Source: Aricia agestis
Taxonomy: Eukaryota; Arthropoda; Insecta; Lepidoptera; Lycaenidae
Direction: 5' to 3'
Assembly (NCBI RefSeq): GCF_905147365.1
Contig: NC_056418.1
Location: 10,291,262 to 10,355,261 of the forward strand
Length of the DNA stretch: 64,000 bases
Part shown: positions 34,751-46,400 of the stretch, one piece after another
Numbering within the stretch: position 1 is the first letter of the stretch
How the letters are laid out: the number at the start of each line of letters is the position of its first letter
Made by a program: the position numbers and the translations under genes
The notes under the pieces: model-generated
Databases searched by the model: none
What the model was told of the DNA's origin: nothing
What the model saw: only the letters and a program-made list of their open reading frames with translations

Positions 34751-35216
34751 TTAAGGTGACGCCTTGATAATTTGGCTGCAGCGATATCGATTTTTCTCAA
34801 CAATGACTAAAGCTAAGAAATTAAAGATCATTGTCAGTATTCATCACGTCTTTATCTTTGAATTACCCATAGCATAACACGATTGGTCAACTTTTATAAC
34901 ACAGAATAATTAATCAAAAAAACCTCTATAAGAACAGGGATTCTAATTTTGCCAACAAAGGAGAGTGATTTAAGCTTCCAAAATTTGTAAGTACATTGAT
35001 TAGTTCAAGCATACACTATAATTTGCCCATAGCTTATATGAAATACTTATACCTATTTATGGTTTTTAAATTTTTTCGTTTGTCAGTTGTCACTCTTTCC
35101 ATTTCTTGCTGTTCCGTTTCTTGTTTTCTATGAGAAGCCGGCCCGGTCTCTCATAGAAAACAAGCAATCTAAAACATATCCAAAACGATTTTTATTTTAA
35201 CGCGGCGTCACCTTAA
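34751..35216 (-). repeat. TTAA-type MITE, uninterrupted copy
   Basis: TTAAGGTGACGCC and GGCGTCACCTTAA at the ends give TTAA target duplications and TIRs. Reversed homologue of 25152-25959 without the inserted repeat. Confidence 0.8.
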
Positions 35217-35490
35217 CCGAGAGACTAATAATCTAATAAGACTATACTATACCTAAGGGCTGTAGTCTGTAGACTGTAGTTTTTCAAGTAAGTATCGCTT
35301 TTGCTATAATACTTGCCCTTATTTTGGGCGAAATTCGTTTAGGCTCGTAAAGAGCATTACTATTACCTAAACCCAAACTCGATTTTAAGTTTATCTTGTT
35401 GAGTCGGAAAGATTTACAGAATTGGATTTAAGAATACACTCGGAGAATTCGAATTCGCTTTTGAAAAGTTTAATCATTTTTTCAGTGGCT

Positions 35491-35757
35491 ATACAGAATG
35501 TAACAAAAACAAGTGATAATACTTTAGGGTGTCTACGTGTTCCTTGTAGAGAGTTCACTGTGAAATTACCAGCGCTGAAAGACCAAATTTTTTTTTCACT
35601 TTTGTATGGGGAAACTCGTGACGCTCGGGCCCTTACCCATACAAAAGTGAAAAAAAATGTTCGTCTTTCAGAGCTGCTACTTTCACAGTAAACTCTCTAC
35701 AAGGAACATGTACACACCCTAAAGTATTATCACTAGTTTTTGTTTCACACTGTATAT
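35491..35757. repeat. Palindromic MITE, about 110-bp arms
   Basis: CAGAATGTAACAAAAACAAG, GTGATAATACTTTAGGGTGT and CTTTTGTATGGG on the left are mirrored on the right, ending TGTTTCACACTGTA. Flanked by TA, suggesting a mariner-type origin. Confidence 0.8.
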
Positions 35758-36063
35758 TTTATACCCGTGCAGTGCGAAGCTGGGGCGGGTCGCTAGTAAT
35801 AAATGAAGAATTAAATGAAATTAACGCGGCGTCACCTCAACTTGACGCGGGCCACTGATAAAGTCCCGGTGGCCCGCACGGGCCGCGGGTTGGGGGCCGC
35901 TGGGCTAAAGCACGCTAAAGTGTACCTATTATCTATTCTAACACGTGTACCTGCGACTATTTTTAACTATTTTTAACTCCAAAAATGATGACAGCTGATT
36001 GGAGACAAAAATGATGAGATGAGATGAGACATGAGTGGATGATGATGATGCTTCATCCATTCA

Positions 36064-36133
36064 TGTGGAGAGGCACCTTTACTTAGGTACCGTAAGTACA
36101 ATTACGGTACCTAAGTAAAGGTGCCTCTCCACA
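36064..36133. repeat. Perfect 32-bp hairpin
   Basis: TGTGGAGAGGCACCTTTACT through GTACCGTAA (36064-36095) is perfectly complementary to 36102-36133, loop 6 nt. Confidence 0.85.
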
Positions 36134-36698
36134 ATAGTGGAGCTGGCATCACATGCTGTCGCCATTGTGTAGACGGGGTAATGGTGTACGATAGAACGTT
36201 CAAGTTTATTGATTTACTCGTGGTCTACAGTTGAAGATGGCCTGCAGTGGGCCATCGTAGGCCATTGTGTGTTTGACGATTTGAAAACTGTCGTTTTTGT
36301 CGTTTAGGACCGAAAAAATAATATGAAATAAAAAGAAATGTGTATTCTATGTGTATGTTAGCCAGAAGATGCAGAAGTAGGTAAGTCACAAGGTTTGATC
36401 AAATTATAATGGAAAAAATAGTACTTACTTAATTCCTCTTATGTTGTTAAATATTAGTTACACCTGGTTACACCATAGACAAAGGAAAATATTGTCTGGT
36501 CTCTGGTTACACGGTTCATCCACTGATGTCTTAATTATATTATGAAAATGTACATTAAATGAAAAACAATAAATTATCATAATTATTTTATTTAAAATAG
36601 AAAATAAGGCACAGTCTAGTATCTTAGATACTTGCTTACATACTTAGTACTTACGTCTATCGACTGGAATCTAGCATATGCACCTATAAAACTTAGTA
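36134..36698. other. Intergenic DNA
   Basis: About 36170-36400 is less AT-rich, but no exon pair could be supported on either strand. Confidence 0.35.
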
Positions 36699-37258
36699 GT
36701 CAGGGTTCCCTAGAACATTTTTTTATTACTATCAAGCTAATTTTTGTGAGTAGCTTCATTTTGATAAGACGAACAACATTTTTATCTGCGAAAAATCTCG
36801 AAAGTAGTAGCTAACAGAGATAGAAAGGTTTTCATAATTTGATTTGATGGTCCTAAAATATGGATTGTTCTATTTGTAGGACAATGTTAGTCTTAAATTA
36901 TATATAACTAATAACCTTTCAATATAAGTACTAAAAATCAGCTGGTTAGGGTTCCGTTTTAGGGTTCTGTAATCAACAAAACTTGTTTGACTATGGAACC
37001 CTAACCAGCTGATTTTTTGTATATTGATAGGTTAATAGTTATATAATTCAAGAGTAACATGGCCCTACAAATAGAATAATCCATATTTTAGGATCATCAA
37101 ATTAAAGTATAAAATCCTTTCCATCTCTGTTAGCTACCACTTTCAAGATTTTTCACAGTAAAAAATGTTATTCGTCTTATCAAAATGAAGCTACTCACAA
37201 AAAATTTGCTTGATAGTAGGTTAAATAAAAAATGTTCTAGGGATAAGGGAACGCTGAC
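36699..37258. repeat. 560-bp foldback element
   Basis: Arms of about 260 bp: CAGGGTTCCCTAGAACATTT, ATCAAGCTAATTTTTGTGAG and AATCAGCTGGTTAGGGTTCC are mirrored around a loop near 36965-36990. Sequence similarity to the small MITE at 23452. Confidence 0.8.
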
Positions 37259-38540
37259 CATAACAATATGTTTCTAGAAATTAAAAAACTAAAATACTTA
37301 ATCAAGGATAAACTACTTCTATTAAAATCAGTTTGATCATTAAACATAAAATTTTAAAGCACTGCACCATTCATAAACTCAAATATAACTGCTAAATAAG
37401 ACAAATTAAAAAATAAGACAAACATTAAAATAAACATTGTATTAATAGGTATTTAAATATATAATTAAATGTAAGAATTACTTACTAAAAAATTAATAGC
37501 TTTGTATCAATTGTAATTGACTGTATTGATTTATGGTTTAGTTGTGATAGTGAAAATTAAGAATTTATAATTTATTCAACTTCAAATTTATAATTTATTG
37601 TTTTTAAGATCCAATAAAATAAAAAAAAGCGATTCTATTGGTTCTCAAAAACACTTCTCTGGTGGAAACGCAGCATTAGAATAGGATACAAATATTACTA
37701 CAAACATTTGGTATCCGTATAATATGGGCATTGTGCATTTATAAAACTACATAATATATTTTAAAATGTATACTGAGTAAATTTTTGACACGTGAGTGAC
37801 TCTAAAATGCACAGAAAACCATAATACTAAAACTTTGGTAAGGCATATACTATCAGAGTTTATAGGTAGATGGCGGACCTACGTAATTTGGTCGCATTAT
37901 GTCACAGCATACTCAACCGACAAATCAGGACTAACATTAAATTCACATAATCCGACTAAATAACGCAGGTCCATCAACTGCCTATGAATCAAATTTTTTA
38001 TGGAACTTTGGAATATACTATGACCTAATGTTAGGTAAAATCTATTATGGATATTTAGGACATAATATGATTGGTTTTGTAAAAATGTTTAATCAAAAAT
38101 TAAGTAAGTATTTAAAATAATATTCTGATTTTACGAAGCGGAACATAACCTAGTACTTCTAAACAAGGGGCAGGCACAGTAATATTTAAATCATAACGAT
38201 CGTGGGAGGTCAACCGGTCAATGAACTCAGTAGCATCATAAAGAGCGTAATCAGTATCAAATGTCATGGTATTTTTATTTTTTACTTCACATGCTTATCT
38301 TTTATTGTTTCTAGGTAACTTTAAATATTCAGTACAGTCATCACAAAAAGTGATAACTTAAGAAAAATACCTATTCCATAATAATGTAGGTACTAAACAC
38401 TTTATTAGGATATTCGTTGCTTGAAATTTATCAGTCACGCTAGATTTTCACATAGCGAAACATGATTATAACTACAATGGAAGAACATGATAAAGTAGTA
38501 AGTACAATAATTAGTCTAAGAAAATTAGTTTCAAAATCGA
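37259..38540. other. AT-rich intergenic DNA with a small MITE
   Basis: About 37861-37987 has facing GGACCTACGTAATTTGGTCG and GCAGGTCC...CTGCCTATGAATC blocks, a family also seen at 59927. Otherwise nothing recognised. Confidence 0.4.
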
Positions 38541-38545
38541 CGATT

Positions 38546-39228
38546 AGACCGAATAATTCGTGTAGTTTTTAAAGTTGGTACAGTTGTTCCTAAATGTGTC
38601 CAGAATCCAGATGAATGTACTAAAAGTCCCCGAGGGTGGGACAAGAGCCGGCGGTGGGGGAGGGGGGGAAAGGTCTCTTTTTCAAGGTTCTTGCTTGTGA
38701 CTCGAAAATTATTTATAATATCTCTTTAGTGACTTCTACATTAATGATCTACATTTAATTCCCTTTATATTACGTCCAAACATTTCTACTGTACGGTCAT
38801 TACTTCAGAAAATACAGAGTATTAAAAGGGTACACTCGCACTGTTTTTCCATACAAACATATTCCCTAATTTACTCCCTGGACAATGTGTCCAGATAAAT
38901 GATTTTTATACAATATTATGATCTGTTAAAGCTACGTTCGACTTTTTCTAAATTTACTAATAAATAAAAAATATGACCCTTGAAAATTGCAAAAAAATGA
39001 ATGCCCCGTACCCTGCCAATCGACCAACCATAAAATAAATTTGAATGATGTTTACGATAAAATAAAAACGTAGTGGTACCTATAGACTCATTCTTCCTGA
39101 AAATTATGAATATGCTAAATGCTGTAACATACAATAAAAAATTATAATAATTAAATTTTAGTATATTCATGTAAACACCATTAGGAACAACTGTACCAAC
39201 TTTCAAAACTACATGAATTATTCGGTCT
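38546..39228. repeat. TIR element, 48-bp ends
   Basis: AGACCGAATAATTCGTGTAG through GGTACAGTTGTTCCTAA on the left is mirrored by TTAGGAACAACTGTACCAAC through GAATTATTCGGTCT on the right, with about four mismatches. No coding frame. Confidence 0.75.
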
Positions 39229-39541
39229 CAATTCCTTTAATTTTTCCAGGCTTCTATAAAACTGACAACATAATTTATAAAACTTACAACTACTCTCTAA
39301 CTACATTTTAAGTTTTAAGATTTGAAAATATACTATTAAAATTTAATTTTTGTAAAAATATTACTAAAATATATTTTAAATAGTATATTTCAAAAATAAT
39401 AGTACAAATTGTTTAATACTTAATTAAGTTGGTGCCGTTTTGTAAAATCTATCCACCTTACTAATAAAAATATTTACAAAGCAAACTTAAGGTTTTTCAC
39501 ATTGCTTGTCTTTTTCAGTCGCCTGGTCCATTGGATTAGAC

Positions 39542-39789
39542 CAGTGGTCCCCAACCTTTTTTTCGTACGGGCCACAAACATGTTTTGGTCTAGGTGTCGT
39601 GGGCCGCAACAAAAATTATTAGGGTTAAAAAATGACGTTGTTCAAAATTAATTATTTAAAAGTGGAGAAAATTTAACGATTTTCACGACGACTTTACATT
39701 ATTTTACCGGTGGGCGTGTATGTCACAATGGTTTAACATCACGCAGGTCACAGATAAAGTCCCGGTGGGCCGCGGGTTGGGGATAGCTG
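39542..39789 (+). repeat. hAT-type MITE, copy 1
   Basis: Ends CAGTGGTCCCCAACCTTTTT and GGTTGGGGATAGCTG; flanks GATTAGAC and GATTAGGA share six of eight bases. Contains CGGGCCACAAACATGTTTTG and CACAGATAAAGTCCCGG. Copy 2 is at 62368. Confidence 0.8.
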
Positions 39790-39863
39790 GATTAGGAACA
39801 TAACAAACAAAGACACAGGACCTTCAATACGACGTGTAAATATTTCAATTAATATAAGGGAGC

Positions 39864-39869
39864 TTTATT
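39864..39869 (-). terminator. Candidate p53 polyadenylation signal
   Basis: AATAAA on the minus strand about 460 nt past the p53 stop codon. An ATTAAA lies nearer, at about 40158. Confidence 0.35.
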
Positions 39870-40330
39870 TACTATTATTTCTAAATTTAAACTCAATGAT
39901 AAATATAGGCTCGGTGGGTGAGAGTTTTCAGTGATTCCTGACTATTGGTTTCAATGGTAATCAATAATCATAATATTATTTTATCATTATTGTCATTTCG
40001 CACTGGTTTCTATACTTATATTCGATTTGGTAAAATCAAAAACATAAATTTTAAGCACATAACAGGCAGTAAGCCTATGCAAAGAAGTTCAAATTGAAAA
40101 AAAATCCAGTCTCGAAGGAGGAGGAGGAAATTATCTGTCAGCTGTTTCAAGAACTTTTTTTTAATTACTTTCATAGCAGTTTTTTTCGTCGTAAACTTCT
40201 TGCATAGGCACGACGCGATGCGGCTAAATTCTATGCATTGAATTTATCACAATATCTTAAAAACAAAAGAAAATATTATAACAACATAATCTCAATAGCA
40301 GAATCTTAAGTTTAACTTGAGCGAGTGGTG

Positions 40331-40498
40331 CTATGCAGTATTTTTCAACCTGTCAATTTCTCGTTGAATATCACTTAGGGCTCTATCCAAATCTTCCACG
40401 GGCTGTTGAGTCGCGTGTTTCTGGTCTCTCAACAGCTTTGTCATGTCGTACATGACGTTCAGTCCTGAGATTGCAATTTTCTTCCCGACGAGACTAAC
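40331..40498 (-). CDS. p53: p53 last exon: C-terminal helical segment
   Basis: Encodes VSLVGKKIAISGLNVMYDMT and a charged helix ending REIDRLKNTA, then TAG. Insect p53 proteins tetramerise through a C-terminal domain with little similarity to the vertebrate one; the heptad-like leucines here fit that role. The acceptor is TTTTTAG at 40504-40499. Confidence 0.8.
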   Translation of the reverse strand, partial: VSLVGKKIAISGLNVMYDMTKLLRDQKHATQQPVEDLDRALSDIQREIDRLKNTA

Positions 40499-43400
40499 CT
40501 AAAAACGAAGGAAACGTTGAGGGCCTCGTCCTACTGACCATTTGAGTAATGGTCAGTAGGACGAGGAGACAAGAACAGAATGAACTAACAACACAATCAG
40601 CGCTTAGGCGGTGTTCACATTTACCAAACTTAATAAGTCGGCAACGTCATTGACAAATTCAGCAATTTTAATAATGACATCACTGGTGGGAATATGAGTG
40701 GTTGCTACAAAGGGAGATCTTCCGTCCTCGCTCGGTGGTTTGCTCGGTCAGGGCAAAACCAGAGTAGACAGAACCACACAGAACTAAGGAGTACCTCGAC
40801 TTCAAACGAATGGGCGAATATACGCGAGTTGGGCGCGAGGCACGACTGTCATTTTCAACATTTTTCACGATTCCTATTTCCTAGTAACGTATTATATATG
40901 TATAGTACGTCAATGACATACTACGTCAAACGTATTTTAAACGAGATCTCTACTGAGCATAAAGTTAATATACCTAGCGGATTAGAGAAACAAAAGCCTG
41001 AGCGAGCAAAATGTCACTATCAGTAACACTGCGTGGTAAAAAGAGACGTGTGATACATGACAGCAGCACTCTTTTTTTTGACGTCCAGTCGGCACTTATC
41101 GGCACGTTGACAATTTAATATAGAAAGATGCTTGTGTAAGTGTAATGTGTATACGTACACAATACACATAATATTTTTACACACAGATGTAAATCAATTT
41201 CGGTTTCGTTTGACAGCTCGAGATTGTTCTATTCCGCTAGATATATTAATTTTTATGTTTCCGAGTCGGCCTACTCGTTAGCTCTGTTTACTCTGGCATA
41301 GCCCCCTAGATTGATTTTGGCTGTCATTTAAACTAAACGACTAGAATCTCACCTGCAAATTGATGTTTTGTTCATGGTTCTTCTCCACCTTGATGACTTT
41401 AGCGGGCGGGGTGTCGGGCGAGGGCGGGCGCGGGGGGCGAGTCAGCCGGCGCTTGCCCGCCGTCGGTTCGGCCTTCTCGTCGCGTCGCATGTCGCGCCGC
41501 GGGCACGAGCACACGCGGACGCCGACGCTGTCGCGACCGAACACGTTGCCGCTGAAAATCGGTGCTAGGGTCAGTACAACGTGACGACTGACGAGACGAC
41601 GCGTAATTATATTGAAAGAGTCATCAAGAATTGGGTAGTCCAGCACGGCGGGTGGCAAGACAAGGTCAATTCAGTAATTTCTTGTTTAGTAAATAAAGTC
41701 CAGTTTTGGGTTGCTCGTTTAAAAATAGGACGCATCGCCTGCGGACTACCGGCTACATTGTGTCATAACTCATATGTAGCTTTTGCCTTGAAATATGTTA
41801 ATGACAACTTATTTAGCGAATAATTATAATTAAAGACGCTTAAAGTTCTACCAACCTCGTAAGTTGGTCTTAAAATGATCAAGAATCGACAGAAATGATT
41901 TGCAAATGTCTTTACTTTTCCGGCTTTAATACCACACTAAAACGACAGACCTGTCTTACAGATCGAACGACAATGGGTTATCACTTATCAGTTTATGTTG
42001 CAACTTGCAACTTGCATGTTCTAGAGTGCTAACAGCGTTAATCATATTATTTTTATTAACATGACGTCACCAAAATGACAAAGTTTAGTTTTTCTATAGA
42101 AGCCTAACGGCCTGTCCACATCTCCACGTCGCGATGCGTCGTCAACATGGAACGGTGCGGTAACGTGGCACGTTACGTTGTCGCGACGTGCAGAATTACT
42201 TTAACGTAACGTAATTAGGTATTTTGCACGTCGCGACAATGACAAATGCACGTACGTTAAACGTGCGTATTTGTAAAACAACAATTTCCCGAAAGACATT
42301 TAAAAGTCGTTATAACGTATTACATATTTGGTTCATGTAAAGATAGGCACCGCACAACTTTAAGCTATCTCGACGAAATGGAGTGACCGATCGGCGAATG
42401 TGCACAATATCTACCAATAACGTGTCACCCTCTAATCGCGATCTACAAATAACGATACGTCTAACTACCAATAGGCTAAAAATCGACATTCCTTGATCCT
42501 TCCCCTCTCATTGAAGCGCGAGAACTTAAAGTTATGCGCGTATAGTAGTTGTCGTTTTCGCGTTAATAATTAACATTTGCTTCCATGTATAGATCGAGTT
42601 TAGTAAAATTTCAAGCAGAAATGACTTACGCCATATCCTCCAAGGTGAATATGATGCTGATGGCTCGTCTATTGATGCCAGAAGTGCAGCTGCTCTTGCA
42701 CACAAACGTGTAGGCATGGCTGGAAGGTGCTGGGAACTCCACAAGCACTGAGTACCACGAGTCTACCGTCTGCGGACTGCCACAGTAGAAAACACCCGGG
42801 GAGCCCGGAGCCCGAGCTGATCGGAGAACATTCCTTCGTTCCGCTTCTGAAGTGATTTGAGCTTCTTCTAAAAAAAATATATTAAATGAATATTTTATTT
42901 TCGACAGCAGAAACTAGATGTTTTTGTGTAATATTATGAAATGATATAGAAACTGTTATAATTTTAAAATTTTTGTTAACACTCTCATTTCAAAAAATGC
43001 GTGCATTAACACTACATATTTATTTTTGCATCGGTCAGGATAGCTATACTCCACTCGGGCTAACTTGTTGCTAGCGGTCATTGACTCTCTGTCAAAAACT
43101 TATCATTTTCCATGTAAACCGCGATTGACAATGAAGTGTCAGATACTGTCAATCGTGGTTTTATATGGAAAATGACAAGTTTTTGAAAGGGAGTCAATAA
43201 CCGCTAGCGACAAGTTAGCCCGAGTGGAGTATAGTATCAATTATATTTTTCGTACTGTCACAACACTCACGCAAGTTAGATTGTTCATAGAAGTGTTGGC
43301 TGCATCTCTCAACTCGTTTCTCGGCCTGAGCAGCATCAGAGAACACAACAGTCGCCCGCACATACAATGGTTGTTGTATGTTTGTTGTGTTCCAGTTGAA

Positions 43401-46400
43401 ATTTACTGAGAAATTCTCCTTCATGACTACATAGATCCTATGGAGTTTGTGTGAGTACTAAAAAGAAAAGGGGATATTACAAAAAGCCTACAAATTTAGG
43501 CACATATTACGTCATGTGTCGTAATATGTGGTGGACCCTTACGGCTTACAGCCATGCCACACGACGCGACGCGGTGTGGCACCTCACTGGAGGCCGTCTC
43601 GCCGGACTCTGGCCACACGGTGAGTGCGGCACCGCAAAGTTTTGCAGTACTGTATCAACGACAACGGACTCGAGCTCCCCGCCTCCCCGCCGTGCAGCGC
43701 CGGAGCGCACCGGAACGCGCCGTGTGCTATACCCACAGAAATAGATCAAGATGGATACCGCATGTCCCTCCATTTGTATGATAATATGAAAACGAGCGTG
43801 TCACTTTTTTCCTATTTACTGTGACGTACCGATGATAAGAAACGTGTCCATGATATATATTATATGTATCCAGCTTAATAAGGCACAATTAGGAATTTAG
43901 GCATTTTTAAAATTCCGATTGAAGTCCGATTCCGATGGCAGACTAAAGAACAAACTTTCGAAAGACGAGCATTGCTTGTCGTTTGGGAACGCGATATGGC
44001 ACGCGAAGTACACACACATGCGGTATCTATCTTGATCTATATCTGTGATCAAGATAGATACTGCATGTCGCTCCATTTGTATGAAAACGAGCGTGCCACT
44101 TTTTTATTACCCACTGTGACGTACCGATAATAAGAAACGTGTCCATTATCAAGGCCAACGTTTCTATTTGAATTTGTACAGCTCAATACGGCACTTTTAA
44201 AATTCCGATCGACTTCTGACTCCGATAGCAGACTAAAGAAAAGACTTTCGAAAGACGAGCATTGCTCGTCGTTTGAGAACGCGATATGGCACGCGAAGTA
44301 CAATATACACTTGCGGTATCTATTTTGCTCGATGTCTGTGGCCATACCATACATTTTTATATGTAGGAAACGGGAGCAGCACCGGTCAGGCGCCGTATCG
44401 CCGCCGCACCGCATCGTGTGGCATGGCACTTAGGTGGAGAAGTCTTCTGAGCAAAGTCAATTGTTTTTTTATTATTTTATATTTGTTAAAAGGAAAGGTA
44501 AAAATTAAAAAAACAAGGTTGGCAATTACAAATAATAATAACCACATACCAGATATTTGTTCTTTTGTGTATGGACTGCATTTATTTCTAAATTGAAATT
44601 ATATTCTCCAGAAAAATTAACTCTGTGAGGCGGACCAGTTGGTGAAACCTAAAATAGAAGAGTGTTATAGTTTAGCATCGTTAAATAATATAATGTCCGG
44701 TTTTCTATTCAAAAACAGAATGATACTCACAGGATTTATAAAACTGTAAGGCTCAGTCTTGGGCTCACTAAAATTATCAATTTCTATGTCGGATATTGAA
44801 ACTCTTGGCACTCCATTTATGAAATATTCATCAAAATCGCCCCTAAAACAGTATTTTTGATTAGAATTGACTGCTGTGGTACAAGAATTGTAGAGTCTTA
44901 TAGTCTGTCCTTCCACTTAGAAATTAAAAAAGCAGGAGGAAAATGCTACAAGATTTTATTTTAGAATAGTGATAGGATAGGAGAGTGAATTTATATCTAG
45001 AGATATTCCTCTAAATATAAATTCACTTTTAATTTTGTATTGGCGTTTTCGCTATGAGATACCTGCTCCGGGGCAGGGCAGGCAGAATGGATACAGAAAT
45101 AGCCGAACAAAACCAGAATCCACCAAGCACTTAGACTTATTACTACTTTAAAAAAATGAGTGGGAGCTGTTGGGAGAGGCCTTTGCCAAGAGGCACACAG
45201 AAACAAAGACCACTAGATACCGAATAATAATTAAGTAATTTGAATATATTATTGCAATTAAAAAAATATATTGTTCATCTGAATAAAGGCTATTTAATTA
45301 TAAAAATATGTAGTTTATTCTTAGTAATTCAAACTTTGGCTATCTTTGTATCCATTCAGCCTGCCCTGCCCTGGGGCAGTTCCAAAGTGTACCTGGCGGA
45401 TAGAGGCGGTAGTGGTCATTGATCTTTTAATTCAAGGAGCTATATGAAAGATGCTGTATTTATTTATTTATAAATTCTTTATTTGCACATAAGGCTACAT
45501 ACAAAATGAAGAACACAACAAAAGATACATAAAACAATGACAATACAATTACAATAAAATTTACAAAATAAAAATGTGCAAATTGGCGGCCTTACCGCTG
45601 TAAGCAGTTTCTACCAGGCAACTGTCAATATAAAATAATTGAAAAAACAATAGTGTAAAACTATTACTTACAATACTTAATATGAGATAAAATAAACTAC
45701 TTATACTTTACATAGATATAATAAGGCAAAAATATGAAAAAATTACAGGAGATAAGAATTTTATGATAAGTAATTAATATTAGTACTAACATCAAAATTT
45801 TCATATTGAAGGAAATAGGTCTAAGTAGTGTTTCTTGACACGTTTCTTAAAGATATTTATGGATTCAGAGTTTTGTATAGAATCAGGTAAAGAGTTCCAG
45901 AGACGAATAGAGGAGTAGGTGAAAGAAGAATCATAGAACAAAGTTTTATGGGAAGGGAAGGCAAGCGTAAGTTTCTTTGCAGAGCGAAGAATAGGATTGC
46001 CATGACCTAGAAATTTGAAATTTGATTTTAGGTAGGCAGGAGTTGAGGGATTAAAAAGGATATTGTAAAGTAAATGCAGGACGTGAGAATTTCGACGCAT
46101 CTTGATCGGAAGCCACTTGAGCTGAGACCGGTATTCAGACACATGATCAAATTTGCGAAGGCCAAATATAAAACGGATGCACAAATTTTGAAGGCGTTGA
46201 AGGGAAGAGAGAAGATTTTCGTTTAGATCACAGTAGCAAACGTCAGCATAGTCAAGAATTGGGAAAAGTATAGTAGTAGCTAGTTTTATTTTGGTTGCAA
46301 CTGGCAGGAAATTGCTCAATCGCCTAAGAGATGCAGTGGCAGCATTCAGCTTATTGCGTAGTTCTTGGACCTGGAAATCCCATGAGAGGGTGCGGTCAAA

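Noticed and set aside
36300..36380. Small exon flanked by TGTTAG and GTAAGT
   Set aside because: Only about 20 nt long with no partner exons in phase.
43451..43824. Open frames on both strands near the p53 intron 3 MITE
   Set aside because: They lie over the GC-rich inverted end of a transposon and have no splice context or motif.
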